A stretch of DNA of 64,000 nucleotides from CAVVKW01 sp963749035 (GCA_963749035.1 CAVVKW010000004.1:186001-250000), one strand, 5' to 3'. Shown: positions 8,305 through 16,644, counted from the first letter of the stretch. Made by a program: numbers and translations. The notes: generated from the letters alone by a model not told the origin.

Positions 8305-9231
8305 ATGAAACTGCTGTCCCTTCCCTCCGAAATTTCCCGCGTCGCCTTCATGCTCGGCGCTCTTTTGATCACAGCCACCCCGGTGTTCGCCCAAGAAGCT
8401 ACGGCCGAGGTCGCCGAGGAGACCCCGGGGGAAATGAGCATCCTCGAAACCATCCTCCACGGTGGTCCGCTGATCATCCTGATCTGGATCGCGATCCTCG
8501 CCACGTCGATCGTCATGGTGACGTTCATCATTCAGCTTTTCCTCAATCTCCGGCGGGAGAAGCTGGCACCTCAGGCGGTGGTTGATTCCCTGCGGTCCAC
8601 GATCGACGCCGGGAATTACCAGGAAGCGTGGGAAATTTGTCGCGCCAACAACGCTTATCTGCCGAACGTTCTGGAGGGTGCTTTCGAGCGGTTTGGTCGG
8701 GGGAAGGAAGCCGTGGAAATCACGGTGGCGGAACACGCGATGCGCGAGGCGCAGACTTTGAAAACTCAGAACAGCTACCTCTCCGTGATCGGGGTCATTG
8801 CCCCGATGATCGGTCTGTTGGGAACGGTCATCGGAATGATGGGTGCTTTCGCGGTGTTGGGTCAGTCCGGCGTTTCGGATCCCCGCGCGCTCGCGCTTTC
8901 CATCGGTGAGGTTCTCATGGCCACGGCGAGTGGTCTCTTCATCGCAATCCCGGCGTTCATTTTTTACTATTACTTCCGGAACAAGACGACCATTGCGCTG
9001 GTGGATGCGGACGACACGATCTTCCGCTTGATCGAAGACGTTCCTTTCGCCGAGCTTGGTGGTCTGAAGGTCGGCGAACACTTTTCGGCGGGCGAGGGGG
9101 CTCCAGCGGTCTCGAGTGAGTCTCGCCGGGTTTCAATGGAGCTGACGACGAACTGTCCCGTTTGTAACGGGGCGATCACGCCAGGTCAGAATCCGTGCCC
9201 GCACTGCAACGCGACGTTGGACTGGGCTTGA
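8305..9231 (+). CDS. exbB: MotA/TolQ/ExbB proton-channel protein with C-terminal zinc ribbon
   Basis: A 308-residue inner-membrane protein. A signal-like N-terminus (ending TPVFAQEA) is followed by a first helix GGPLIILIWIAILATSIVMV. The ExbB signature pair of helices follows: IGVIAPMIGLLGTVIGMMG, with the conserved G-L-L-G-T-V-x-G-M, and GEVLMATASGLFIAIPAF. ExbB forms the pentameric stator that couples proton flow to periplasmic work. The last 26 residues are unusual: CPVC and CPHC separated by 11 residues, a zinc-ribbon-like knuckle that standard ExbB proteins lack. ATG 8305 is preferred over TTG 8278 because it starts at the signal peptide. Two exbD genes follow within 25 bases. Confidence 0.9.
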   Translation: MKLLSLPSEISRVAFMLGALLITATPVFAQEATAEVAEETPGEMSILETILHGGPLIILIWIAILATSIVMVTFIIQLFLNLRREKLAPQAVVDSLRSTIDAGNYQEAWEICRANNAYLPNVLEGAFERFGRGKEAVEITVAEHAMREAQTLKTQNSYLSVIGVIAPMIGLLGTVIGMMGAFAVLGQSGVSDPRALALSIGEVLMATASGLFIAIPAFIFYYYFRNKTTIALVDADDTIFRLIEDVPFAELGGLKVGEHFSAGEGAPAVSSESRRVSMELTTNCPVCNGAITPGQNPCPHCNATLDWA

Positions 9232-9239
9232 GCTGACCG

Positions 9240-9713
9240 ATGTCTGAGTCAGCCCCCTCCAGAATCCCCAAGCGGGGACGTCGGCAGCCGGAAGCGGAGG
9301 CTGATCCGGAGTTTCAGATCGCGCCGATGATCGACATTCTGCTCGTCCTGCTCGTGTTCTTCATGTCGATCAGTTCGACGGAGGTTTTGCAGTCGAGCGC
9401 GGAGGTGAACCTCCCCGTTGCCAAGGCTGCTAAGGACGCCAAGGAGAATCCGGGACAGGTGATTATCAACGTCACCTACAGCCAAATCAACGACGCTGTC
9501 GGATACGTGGTGGACGAGAGGAACTACCCGAATCCCGGAGATCTTGTGAACATGCTCCAACAGAGCGTGACTCGGAATCCGTTGATCCGGGTGTTGATCC
9601 GGGCCGACCGTGACGTTCGGTATGAGTTTATGCGGTCGCTGCTCGAGGTAGTCGGTCAAGCCGGTATCGCAAACGTGACGTTTTCCGTCGTCGACAAAGA
9701 AGAGGGCGGGTGA
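9240..9713 (+). CDS. exbD: ExbD/TolR-family protein, copy 1
   Basis: A 157-residue single-pass protein. The short cytoplasmic head is followed by the signature FQIAPMIDILLVLLVFFM, in which D32 is the proton-carrying aspartate of the transmembrane helix. A periplasmic domain of about 110 residues follows and ends in DRDVRYEFMRSLLEVVGQAG, the usual dimerisation fold. It starts 8 bases after exbB and is followed by a second exbD, an arrangement that would allow a heteromeric ExbD dimer in the ExbB ring. The stretch NYPNPGDLVNMLQQ between strands differs clearly from copy 2, so the two are diverged paralogues. Confidence 0.92.
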   Translation: MSESAPSRIPKRGRRQPEAEADPEFQIAPMIDILLVLLVFFMSISSTEVLQSSAEVNLPVAKAAKDAKENPGQVIINVTYSQINDAVGYVVDERNYPNPGDLVNMLQQSVTRNPLIRVLIRADRDVRYEFMRSLLEVVGQAGIANVTFSVVDKEEGG

Positions 9714-9722
9714 AAACCGACT

Positions 9723-9728
9723 AAGGAG
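9723..9728 (+). promoter_or_regulatory. Strong ribosome binding site for second exbD
   Basis: AAGGAG lies eight bases before ATG 9737. It fixes that start and is one of the few textbook Shine-Dalgarno sequences in the window. Confidence 0.6.
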
Positions 9729-9736
9729 AAGAAATT

Positions 9737-10153
9737 ATGGGTGGTGGAGGTGTATCAGAAGATGGAGATCCGGGATTCCAGATCGCGCCGATGGTCGACG
9801 TGGTGTTCGTGCTGCTGCTGTTTTTCATGGCGGCAGCGGGGTCCCAGGTCGTCGAGAAGGAGTTAAACGTCAGTCTGCCGAGCGGGAAATCTTCCTCGGC
9901 TGCCGGTGGACCGCCGCCGACCCCGATCATGGTCGAGGTCCGGGCGGACGGCCACGTGATCCTCAACAACAAGGATTTTGGCACGGAGAAGGAGCTGACG
10001 GAATTGCGGGCGACCTTGCGGGGTCTGATGGAACGCTACGGCGGGGAAGATCCCGTCGTGATCCAACCGACGCCGGAGACGCGGCACGAGCGGATCATCG
10101 ACGTTCTGAACGCGGCGTCGGATTCTGGCGTCAAGAAACTGACCTTCAGTTAG
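9737..10153 (+). CDS. exbD: ExbD/TolR-family protein, copy 2
   Basis: A 138-residue paralogue of the preceding gene. The glycine-rich head is very short and the transmembrane signature FQIAPMVDVVFVLLLFFM carries the key aspartate at D21. The periplasmic part has a Gly/Ser/Pro linker (SSSAAGGPPPTP) and then the ExbD fold ending VIQPTPETRHERIIDVLNAA. It is 23 bases downstream of copy 1 with a strong ribosome binding site, and is the last gene of the TPR-ExbB-ExbD-ExbD cluster. No TonB gene is adjacent, so the motor's output partner is elsewhere or is the TPR protein at the head of the cluster. Confidence 0.92.
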   Translation: MGGGGVSEDGDPGFQIAPMVDVVFVLLLFFMAAAGSQVVEKELNVSLPSGKSSSAAGGPPPTPIMVEVRADGHVILNNKDFGTEKELTELRATLRGLMERYGGEDPVVIQPTPETRHERIIDVLNAASDSGVKKLTFS

Positions 10154-10551
10154 GGCGTTTCCCCCGTCGACGTCGGGCGATCAGAGAGAGCTTCGACGTT
10201 TTCCGCCGAAGCGGAGCCGACGAGCGGGCGGCGTTCGCAGGGTGGTCTGGGAACGGCTCTTCTCCGGCATTCGATGCGGTCGCAGAAGAGATTTAAAGCC
10301 GTCCTTCACACTGGGTTAGCGCTGCATTTGCCAATCTGGCGAAGGTTCGTTTCGACGGAGCTGACTTCTGAAACTCGAACGTTGTTTTTCGACAATAGGT
10401 TTTGTCCAAGCGAGCGGCGGAAGTTTTTTGAGCCGTTTGCGAGGAACCGGACGGTTTGGGTGGCGAGTTCTCACGAAAACGCGGGTGCGAATCGAAAAGT
10501 GATTGCGCGGGGGTGTGAACCCGTGCACTTCTATTAGAAGAGCTAATATCT
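10154..10551. other. Intergenic region upstream of the cytochrome oxidase cluster
   Basis: About 400 bases without a convincing gene. Short open frames on both strands (for example 10274-10537 plus) have no domain signature and unlikely composition. A six-pair hairpin GCTTCG/CGAAGC (10190-10195 with 10207-10212) lies soon after the exbD stop but has no T tract. The promoter for ctaD probably lies here; I could not pick convincing -35 and -10 boxes. No cytochrome oxidase subunit II gene is present in this position, where one often occurs. Confidence 0.5.
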
Positions 10552-12348
10552 ATGAGCAGTGCTACCATTGTAGAGCCCCCTTCCGCACACTCCGCGGATC
10601 ACGACAACGCCCACGACGGCCATCACGAGCCGGGGTTCTTTTTCAAATACATCTGGAGCTACGATCACAAAATGATCGGTCTCCAGTATCTGTGGACGGC
10701 GTTATTTTTCCTCCTCGTCGGCGGTGGACTTGCATTGGGTGTGCGTTACCAGCTGGGCTTTCCCGGGGCTCAGGTGCCGATCATCGGTCAATTTCTGCCA
10801 TCCACTCTGGCGGTCGAGGGGTCGATCGTGCCCGGTGGATACAACATGCTCGTCACGATGCACGCGACGGTGATGGTGTTTCTGGTCGTCATGCCGCTCT
10901 TGATTGGCGCGTTCGGGAACTACCTGATTCCGCTGAAGATCGGTGCCGGGGACATGGCGTTTCCGCTACTCAACGAGCTGAGCTACTGGCTGTATTTCTT
11001 ATCGGGTGTCATTTTGATGGCGGCCTTCTTCGTTCCTGGGGGTGGCCCGTCATCCGGCTGGACCTCCTACGCACCCCTGAGTGCGGTCGGGGCCTACAAT
11101 CAAACGGCGATGGGGCAGAGCCTTTGGGCGGTTGGTATCTTCATCAACGGTCTGTCGTCGATCGCGGGTGCATCGAACTACATCACCACGATCATCAACA
11201 TGCGGGCTCCGGGGATGACGATGTTCCGACTGCCCCTGGCCGTCTGGTCGCTGTTCATCACGGCTATTCTACTCATTTTGGCGGTGCCGGTGCTTTCCGC
11301 CGCGGGCGCAATGTTGTTCTTCGACCTGAACTTCAACACGAACTTCTTCGTTCCCGTGAGGGATGGGTTGCTGACGGGTGGTCAGCCGTTGCTGTGGCAG
11401 CACCTTTTCTGGTTCTTCGGACATCCTGAGGTTTACATCATGATTTTGCCGGCGATGGGGCTGGTGTCCGAGATCTTGCCGGTTTTCGCGCGGAAGCCGA
11501 TCTTCGGTTACAAGGCGATGGTCTATGCGATGGGCGCGATCGGGTTTCTTGGGTTTATCGTTTGGGGTCACCACATGTTCGTCAGCGGCATGAACCTTAC
11601 CATGAGCGCGGTATTTTCGATCTCGACGATGATCATCGCGGTCCCATCGGCGATCAAGACGTTCAACTGGCTGGGGACCGTGTGGAAAGGGTCGGTGGAG
11701 TTCACGACCGCGATGTGCTTCGCATTGGCCTTTGTTTCGATGTTCGTTATCGGCGGCCTGAGTGGAATTTTCATGGCGTCGACGCCCGTGGATTTGTTCG
11801 TTCACCACACTTACTTCATCGTCGCGCACATTCACTACGTGCTCTTCGGTGGCAGTATCTTCGCGATCTTCGCGTCGATTTACTTCTACTTCCCGAAGAT
11901 GTTTGGGCGGATGCTGAACGAGAAGTTGGGGATGGTGCATTTCGTGCTGACGTTCATTTTCTTCAACCTGACGTTCTTCCCGATGCACAATCTTGGCCTG
12001 GGTGGGATGATGCGACGGATCGCGGATCCGACCGTTTACGAACATCTGCGGCAGCTGCAGCCTTTGAATCAGATAGCCACGATCGGGGCCTTTGGCTTGG
12101 GCCTGACGGTGATCCCGTTTTTCATCAATCTGTTCATCAGCATTCGGAAGGGACCCAAGGCTCCGATGAATCCTTGGAAAGCGAATACGCTCGAGTGGAC
12201 GGTGCCGTCGCCTCCGGGCCACGGGAATTTTGCCGTGACGCCGACGGTTTACAACGGGCCATACGAATACAGCGTTCCCGGAATGGATCAGGATTACCTT
12301 CCGCAAAACATGAAAGCGCCCGATACGGCGCGCCTCGAATCGCATTGA
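10552..12348 (+). CDS. ctaD: Cytochrome c oxidase subunit I (aa3 type)
   Basis: A 598-residue, roughly twelve-helix inner-membrane protein that reduces oxygen at the heme a3-CuB centre and pumps protons. Metal ligands are all visible: H104 in TMHATVMVF (low-spin heme), H291 in GHPEVYIMILP with the cross-linked Y295 and the nearby E293, H340-H341 (CuB), and H426 and H428 in VAHIHY (heme a3 and heme a). The N-terminal YDHKMIGLQYLWTALFF is typical of mitochondrial-type oxidases. It is first in a plus-strand cluster with heme A synthesis genes, subunit III and Sco. Subunit II is not encoded nearby, so CuA must be supplied from another locus. Confidence 0.97.
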   Translation: MSSATIVEPPSAHSADHDNAHDGHHEPGFFFKYIWSYDHKMIGLQYLWTALFFLLVGGGLALGVRYQLGFPGAQVPIIGQFLPSTLAVEGSIVPGGYNMLVTMHATVMVFLVVMPLLIGAFGNYLIPLKIGAGDMAFPLLNELSYWLYFLSGVILMAAFFVPGGGPSSGWTSYAPLSAVGAYNQTAMGQSLWAVGIFINGLSSIAGASNYITTIINMRAPGMTMFRLPLAVWSLFITAILLILAVPVLSAAGAMLFFDLNFNTNFFVPVRDGLLTGGQPLLWQHLFWFFGHPEVYIMILPAMGLVSEILPVFARKPIFGYKAMVYAMGAIGFLGFIVWGHHMFVSGMNLTMSAVFSISTMIIAVPSAIKTFNWLGTVWKGSVEFTTAMCFALAFVSMFVIGGLSGIFMASTPVDLFVHHTYFIVAHIHYVLFGGSIFAIFASIYFYFPKMFGRMLNEKLGMVHFVLTFIFFNLTFFPMHNLGLGGMMRRIADPTVYEHLRQLQPLNQIATIGAFGLGLTVIPFFINLFISIRKGPKAPMNPWKANTLEWTVPSPPGHGNFAVTPTVYNGPYEYSVPGMDQDYLPQNMKAPDTARLESH

Positions 12349-12458
12349 GCGGTCGACGAGAATCAATCGGAACCCTCCTTCGTTGACGCAGGAAAGTGCC
12401 GTCTATGCGTCGGTTGTTGGGATCTCGTGCGCCGACCCGGTCGTAGAACCTTGACGAG

Positions 12459-13517
12459 ATGATTGAGGTCCGAGAGTCGCAAATTTCCTTTCTGAGGCGA
12501 GCGATGCATTATTTTGCGTGGTTCGCGACGGTCAGCACGTTTTTTCTCATTGCGCTGGGTGGGCTCGTGACTTCTCACGAGGCGGGGATGGCCGTGCCGG
12601 ACTGGCCGACGTCTTTCGGCTACAACATGTTTGCGTTGCCCTTCGATCGGTGGACAGGTGGAGTTTTCTGGGAACATTCGCATCGTGTTCTGGCAAGCGT
12701 CGTCGGGTTGCTGACGGTGATTCTGGCGGTTTGGATCATCGTTTGCGACGGCCGCCGGTGGGTCAAGGTGCTCGGGGTGGTCGCGGTCATCGCCGTTGTG
12801 ATTCAAGGCGTCCTGGGAGGGTTGCGGGTGACGCTGATCGAGAATCAGCTCGGGATTTTCCACGGGATGTTGGCGCAGGCGTTTTTTCTCCTGCTTGGCG
12901 TGTTGGTCGTGGTCACGAGCCCGGCGTGGCTGCGCGGGTGCTGGGTTGTGACGAGGGACGCGGGCGGTCTGCGGTGGGAAGCTTTGGCGGTGACGGGACT
13001 GATCTTCCTTACCCTTGGAATCGCCGCAACGATGCGCCACGCCCACGCGGGTCTGTCGATTCCCGATTTTCCCCTGGCGTATGGCCAGGTGTTGCCGGAC
13101 ACGAGCGCGGCGGCGTTGGACCAAATCAACGCTGAGCGTTTTGAACAAAAGGAGAAGCCCACGACCGCAGGATTGATCTGGCTACAGATGGCGCACCGAT
13201 TTGTTGCGGTCTTAATTGCATTCGGAGTTGGTTGGCTTGCCTGGCGGGGAGGGCGGGTTTCTCGGGCGGTGCGGTTGTGGACCCGGGTTTTGGTCGGGAT
13301 GGTGATCGTGCAGATCGTGCTCGGCGCGTTCACGATCTGGACGAACAAGGCGGCCGACGTCGCTACGGCGCACATGGCGCTGGGTGCTTTGACGCTGTTT
13401 CTCAGCGGGCTGCTCACCTTTCGCCTGATGGTGATGCGCCATCAGTGGGAGGCGCGACGGTTGGGCGACTCCGATGGACAATCGGCCCCGTCGGTATCGG
13501 TGGTCACCGCGGAATGA
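12459..13517 (+). CDS. ctaA: Heme A synthase
   Basis: A 352-residue polytopic membrane protein of the CtaA/Cox15 family, which oxidises the C8 methyl of heme O to make heme A. The family block GGLVTSHEAGMAVPDWPTSFG is near residues 29-50. Paired histidines are at EHSHR (about 72-76), GIFHGML, QMAHRF and the late AHMALGAL, giving the four-plus-four helix pattern of the duplicated fold. Length and motif order are normal. The stop codon overlaps the ctaB start in an ATGA, indicating coupled translation. The 110-base gap after ctaD contains no recognisable element. Confidence 0.95.
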   Translation: MIEVRESQISFLRRAMHYFAWFATVSTFFLIALGGLVTSHEAGMAVPDWPTSFGYNMFALPFDRWTGGVFWEHSHRVLASVVGLLTVILAVWIIVCDGRRWVKVLGVVAVIAVVIQGVLGGLRVTLIENQLGIFHGMLAQAFFLLLGVLVVVTSPAWLRGCWVVTRDAGGLRWEALAVTGLIFLTLGIAATMRHAHAGLSIPDFPLAYGQVLPDTSAAALDQINAERFEQKEKPTTAGLIWLQMAHRFVAVLIAFGVGWLAWRGGRVSRAVRLWTRVLVGMVIVQIVLGAFTIWTNKAADVATAHMALGALTLFLSGLLTFRLMVMRHQWEARRLGDSDGQSAPSVSVVTAE

Positions 13518-14485
13518 CGATTGCCAAATCTGCACGATTGAACGCCGGGGATTCCGGGGTTAAAGAGAGCGGCTTCCCCGCGATGAAATCAGCCACCGTC
13601 GAACCCGAAACGTCTGCGTCCGAGAGTTTTCTCTCCGACTTGACGGAACTCGTGAAGGCTCGGCTTTCGCTGCTGGTCCTTTGCACGACGTTTGTTGGCT
13701 ACCTGCTTGGCCTCGGCGGGACGGCGTTGGACTACGTGACGATGGGAGCAACTCTGATCGGCACGGCGTTGTGCGCTGGCGGGGCGGCGGCTCTCAATCA
13801 GTGGTGGGAGCGCGACTTCGACGCGGGGATGAAGCGGACGCGGAATCGGCCGTTACCAGCAGGAAGGCTCCATCCGCAGGACGCTCTGATGCTCGGGCTG
13901 TTCTTTTCGGGAACCGGGGTGCTTTGTCTCGGGCTGCTGGTGAATTGGCTCACGGCGATTCTGGCAGCGGTGACGATCGCAACCTACGTGCTCGTTTACA
14001 CGCCGATGAAGCGGTTCAGCGCGCTGAATACTCTGGTCGGCGCGGTGCCGGGTGCGTTGCCGCCGCTTCTGGGTTGGACGGCGGCGACGGGGCAGGTCGG
14101 CCTCGGGGGGTGGGTGCTTTTCGGGATCCTCTGGTTCTGGCAAATGCCCCATTTCCTTGCGATCGCGTGGATGTACAAGGACGAATACGCTGAGGCGGGA
14201 TTCGTCATGCTGACCGGGCGGGATGCGGATGGGTTCGCGACTGGGCGGCAGAGCGTGCTATACGCGATGTGCCTCTTGCTGGTGAGTTTGGTGCCGGGGG
14301 TCATCGGATTGAATACTTCGGTTTATTTCTACGGGGCACTGATCTTGGGCCTGGCGTTTCTGGCGCTCGGCGTGAACTTTTTGCGGTGGCGGACGCGCGC
14401 CGCGGCGCGCCTCCTGTTTTTCGGTTCAATCATCTACCTTCCGCTGCTCCTTGGGCTGTTGGTTGGAACCCGGTCGGTGAATTGA
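13514..14485 (+). CDS. ctaB: Protoheme IX farnesyltransferase (heme O synthase)
   Basis: A 323-residue UbiA-superfamily membrane enzyme that attaches a farnesyl group to heme B, the step before CtaA. The first aspartate-rich motif is seen in ALNQWWERDFDAGMKRTRNRPLPAGR. The second half has WFWQMPHFLAIAWMYKDEYAEAG, a hallmark of heme O synthases. ATG 13514 overlaps the ctaA stop (ATGA) and gives a 35-40 residue polar leader before the first helix; an internal ATG at 13583 is an alternative. Upstream codons in the same frame lie inside ctaA and are not used. Confidence 0.95.
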   Translation: MTIAKSARLNAGDSGVKESGFPAMKSATVEPETSASESFLSDLTELVKARLSLLVLCTTFVGYLLGLGGTALDYVTMGATLIGTALCAGGAAALNQWWERDFDAGMKRTRNRPLPAGRLHPQDALMLGLFFSGTGVLCLGLLVNWLTAILAAVTIATYVLVYTPMKRFSALNTLVGAVPGALPPLLGWTAATGQVGLGGWVLFGILWFWQMPHFLAIAWMYKDEYAEAGFVMLTGRDADGFATGRQSVLYAMCLLLVSLVPGVIGLNTSVYFYGALILGLAFLALGVNFLRWRTRAAARLLFFGSIIYLPLLLGLLVGTRSVN

Positions 14486-14610
14486 AGGTGGATCCGAAAC
14501 AGCGGCGGAGAAATCGCCTGGTCATGGCGGTGGTGTGGATTGTGGCGATCGCACTGCTAACCGCGGTGCTATCTTGGAAATTGTTGGCGACCGCCCCGGT
14601 GATTCCTTGA
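14482..14610 (+). CDS. Tiny single-span membrane protein between ctaB and subunit III
   Basis: A 42-codon frame beginning at TTG 14482, which overlaps the ctaB stop as TTGA, or possibly at GTG 14488. The product has a basic head (DPKQRRRNR) and one hydrophobic helix VMAVVWIVAIALLTAVLS, followed by a short tail. Position, overlap and topology fit a small accessory subunit or assembly factor of the oxidase, comparable in size to the small subunits of bacterial oxidases. No sequence family is recognised. It is easy to miss because it is shorter than usual gene-calling limits. Confidence 0.55.
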   Translation: MKVDPKQRRRNRLVMAVVWIVAIALLTAVLSWKLLATAPVIP

Positions 14611-14650
14611 CCTGCAGGCCCCTTTTTCCGCTTATTACACGTTCCATTTC

Positions 14651-15316
14651 ATGAGCACTGCCGCACTGACCAACGATCACACCACCCCGGAGGGAGCTTC
14701 GCCGGCGACTGCAAAAATGGGGATGATTATTTTCCTCGTTTCGGAAGCGATGCTCTTTGCCGGATTGATCGCCGGATACATCGTGCTGCGCGGCACGATG
14801 GGGGGCGAATGGCCGCCGGCGGAGGTGCCGGAAGGGGCGAACATCGGACTACAGTTTCCGCCGACGTTCATGAACTGGGTGATGATCGTCAACTCGATCA
14901 TCCTTATTTCCAGCAGCTTCACGCTGCATTTTTCCGAGGTGCAAGTTGCCAAACACGGGAAGTCCGGTCTGGCACTTCTGGGGCTCACGATCATTTTGGG
15001 GACGATCTTCCTCTGCGTGCAGGGGTGGGAGTGGTATCACCTGAAGCACGAAGGAATGTGGTTCCCGACCTCCTCGGACGATCATCATTCCTACAGCCTT
15101 TACGGGGTTTACGGGACGACGTTTTTCGTCACGACCGGATTCCACGGATTCCACGTTTTGGTGGGAATCTTGCTGCTGATCTGGTGCTTTTTGAAGCAGC
15201 TCTTCACGAGGTGCTACACGCCGGCTCGTCACGTCTCGCTGAACAACGTCAGTCTTTACTGGCACTTCGTGGACGTGGTCTGGATCTTCGTTTACGTCGT
15301 CCTCTACGTCGTTTAG
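14651..15316 (+). CDS. ctaE: Cytochrome c oxidase subunit III
   Basis: A 221-residue five-helix COX3-family protein. The first helix carries IIFLVSEAMLFAGLIAGYIVLR. Later segments have VQGWEWYHLKHEGM, TTGFHGFHVLVGILLLIW and the terminal WHFVDVVWIFVYVVLYVV, all classical subunit III blocks including the conserved W-H-F-V-D-V-V-W. At about 220 residues it is the short form found with many bacterial caa3/aa3 oxidases. It follows the tiny membrane protein by 40 bases and precedes Sco by 10 bases. Confidence 0.95.
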   Translation: MSTAALTNDHTTPEGASPATAKMGMIIFLVSEAMLFAGLIAGYIVLRGTMGGEWPPAEVPEGANIGLQFPPTFMNWVMIVNSIILISSSFTLHFSEVQVAKHGKSGLALLGLTIILGTIFLCVQGWEWYHLKHEGMWFPTSSDDHHSYSLYGVYGTTFFVTTGFHGFHVLVGILLLIWCFLKQLFTRCYTPARHVSLNNVSLYWHFVDVVWIFVYVVLYVV

Positions 15317-15326
15317 TGGCTGGCGG

Positions 15327-15959
15327 ATGAGCGACGGTCCGAAACGAATCCCGCGTCTGGGCTGGGCAATCGCGTTCGTTGCCGCGGTTACGATGATCGG
15401 CGTGACCTTTGTCAGTTTCAAAACGACGAAGCCGAACGCTGACCCGATGCCGGCGATCGCCGAAGTGCCGGCATTTTCGTTCACGTCGCAGTCGGGCGAG
15501 ACGATGACACGGGAAGATCTTGCGGGAGACGTCTGGATCGCGAACTTCATCTTCACTCGGTGTCCGGGACCTTGTCCGGTGATGTCGAGCCGCATGCAGG
15601 AGCTGCAGGCTGCGATCGAGGGCAAGGGCGGAGGCGTGCGGCTGGTTAGCGTGACGGTGGATCCCGAACACGATACGCCGGAAGTCTTGCGGGAATACTC
15701 CGAGCGATACGGTGCGGATCCCGAGGTGTGGAAATTTTTGACCGGTGATCCCGAGGAGGTCACGGATTTCGTTCAGAAGGGGATGTTGCAGCCGCTGGCG
15801 AAAGGCGATGATGATTTGCCGGTTCACTCCCAGAGGTTTTTGGTGGTCGACGCCGAAGGGCAGATCCGCGCCTTTCACGATCTCAATGATCCTGCGCTGA
15901 TTCCTGAGCTTCTCATGGACATCGGCGGACTCATGCGCGAACGTGGTCAGAGAAAATGA
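15327..15959 (+). CDS. SCO1/SenC-family copper chaperone
   Basis: A 210-residue membrane-anchored thioredoxin-fold protein (anchor at about residues 12-30). The copper site is complete: C79-P-G-P-C83 and H167 in LPVHSQRFLVVD. The conserved VTVDPEHDTPEVLREY is also present. Sco proteins deliver copper to, or reduce, the CuA site of subunit II. Its presence here shows the oxidase uses a CuA subunit even though that gene is absent from the cluster. It overlaps the next gene by 4 bases (ATGA). Confidence 0.94.
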   Translation: MSDGPKRIPRLGWAIAFVAAVTMIGVTFVSFKTTKPNADPMPAIAEVPAFSFTSQSGETMTREDLAGDVWIANFIFTRCPGPCPVMSSRMQELQAAIEGKGGGVRLVSVTVDPEHDTPEVLREYSERYGADPEVWKFLTGDPEEVTDFVQKGMLQPLAKGDDDLPVHSQRFLVVDAEGQIRAFHDLNDPALIPELLMDIGGLMRERGQRK

Positions 15960-16243
15960 GCGCGAAAATTGGCGAATTGATTAGTCGGGTGCGCGGAGTC
16001 ATCCTCGCGGTGGTGCTGTTGACGGGAGTTGGCCTTACGACGACGACCGTGCAAGCGTGCCCGGGGTGCCGGACACAAGGGGAGATGGTGGAGCTCGAAG
16101 AGCCTGAGACGGTGTCTGCGAGTCTGGCGCTATCGTGGAGCGTGGTCTTTCTGTTGGCCGTGCTGGCCGGAATTGGTGGGTTTTTGAGTATTTACATCCG
16201 AAATGCCGTTGTTCGGGTCGATCGAGAGAACTCGGCGGGATGA
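15956..16243 (+). CDS. Small CPGC-motif membrane protein of the oxidase cluster
   Basis: A 95-residue protein starting in the ATGA overlap with sco. A signal peptide or first helix (about residues 12-33) is followed at once by C35-P-G-C38, a short acidic segment (EMVELEEPE) and a second helix (about 57-80) with a basic end. The CxxC would face the periplasm. The topology and the location directly after sco suggest a redox or copper-handling role in CuA/CuB assembly. This is inferred from context; I do not recognise a named family. It overlaps the following gene by 4 bases. Confidence 0.65.
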   Translation: MSAKIGELISRVRGVILAVVLLTGVGLTTTTVQACPGCRTQGEMVELEEPETVSASLALSWSVVFLLAVLAGIGGFLSIYIRNAVVRVDRENSAG

Positions 16244-16644
16244 CCGCCGTTGTCCATCGGTCAGGTCTGGATCATCCCGGTGTCCTGGACGCGTGCGCGT
16301 ATGACGAACGGATTGGTCGTGTGGTGCTGGCGATGTTTGCGACGCAGAGTTGGGAAGACGAGAATCAGGGCCTGAAGCTCCAGGAGAAGTTGAACGCTTA
16401 CGCCTCCTTTGCTCTCGACGGTGAGATGGCGGAGCAGATGCCGGACTTGGCCGGTCGGGCGCTGACAATCCAACTGCGAACGGTTTACGAACCCACTGAG
16501 CGCGTTCTTGGATTCCTGCAAATCGTTCGTGAGCAACTGGAGTTCCAGGACATTGTCTTCGAGACGGTCTTGATCGGTGAGGGTGAGAGCCCTGCCGAAG
16601 GTGTTGGCGAATGCGGCAGTGGGAGCTGCGGGTGCTCTCAGTAG
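16240..16644 (+). CDS. DUF6572-like protein with C-terminal cysteine tail
   Basis: A 134-residue soluble protein starting in an ATGA overlap with the CPGC protein. The N-terminal part (HPGVLDACAYDERIGRVVL, then a DENQGLKLQEKLNAY-type segment) resembles the small DUF6572 family, whose members keep a V-x-D…G-x-V-x-L…LQxKLNxY pattern. The function of that family is unknown. The C-terminus is unusual: GECGSGSCGCSQ, with cysteines 125, 130 and 132, which looks like a small metal-binding tail. Being last in the cox-sco series, it may help handle copper. The family link is from memory of the pattern and should be tested. Confidence 0.55.
   Translation: MTAVVHRSGLDHPGVLDACAYDERIGRVVLAMFATQSWEDENQGLKLQEKLNAYASFALDGEMAEQMPDLAGRALTIQLRTVYEPTERVLGFLQIVREQLEFQDIVFETVLIGEGESPAEGVGECGSGSCGCSQ

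Noticed and set aside
10274..10537. 87-codon frame before ctaD
   Set aside because: No domain, no ribosome binding site and no similarity to oxidase subunits.
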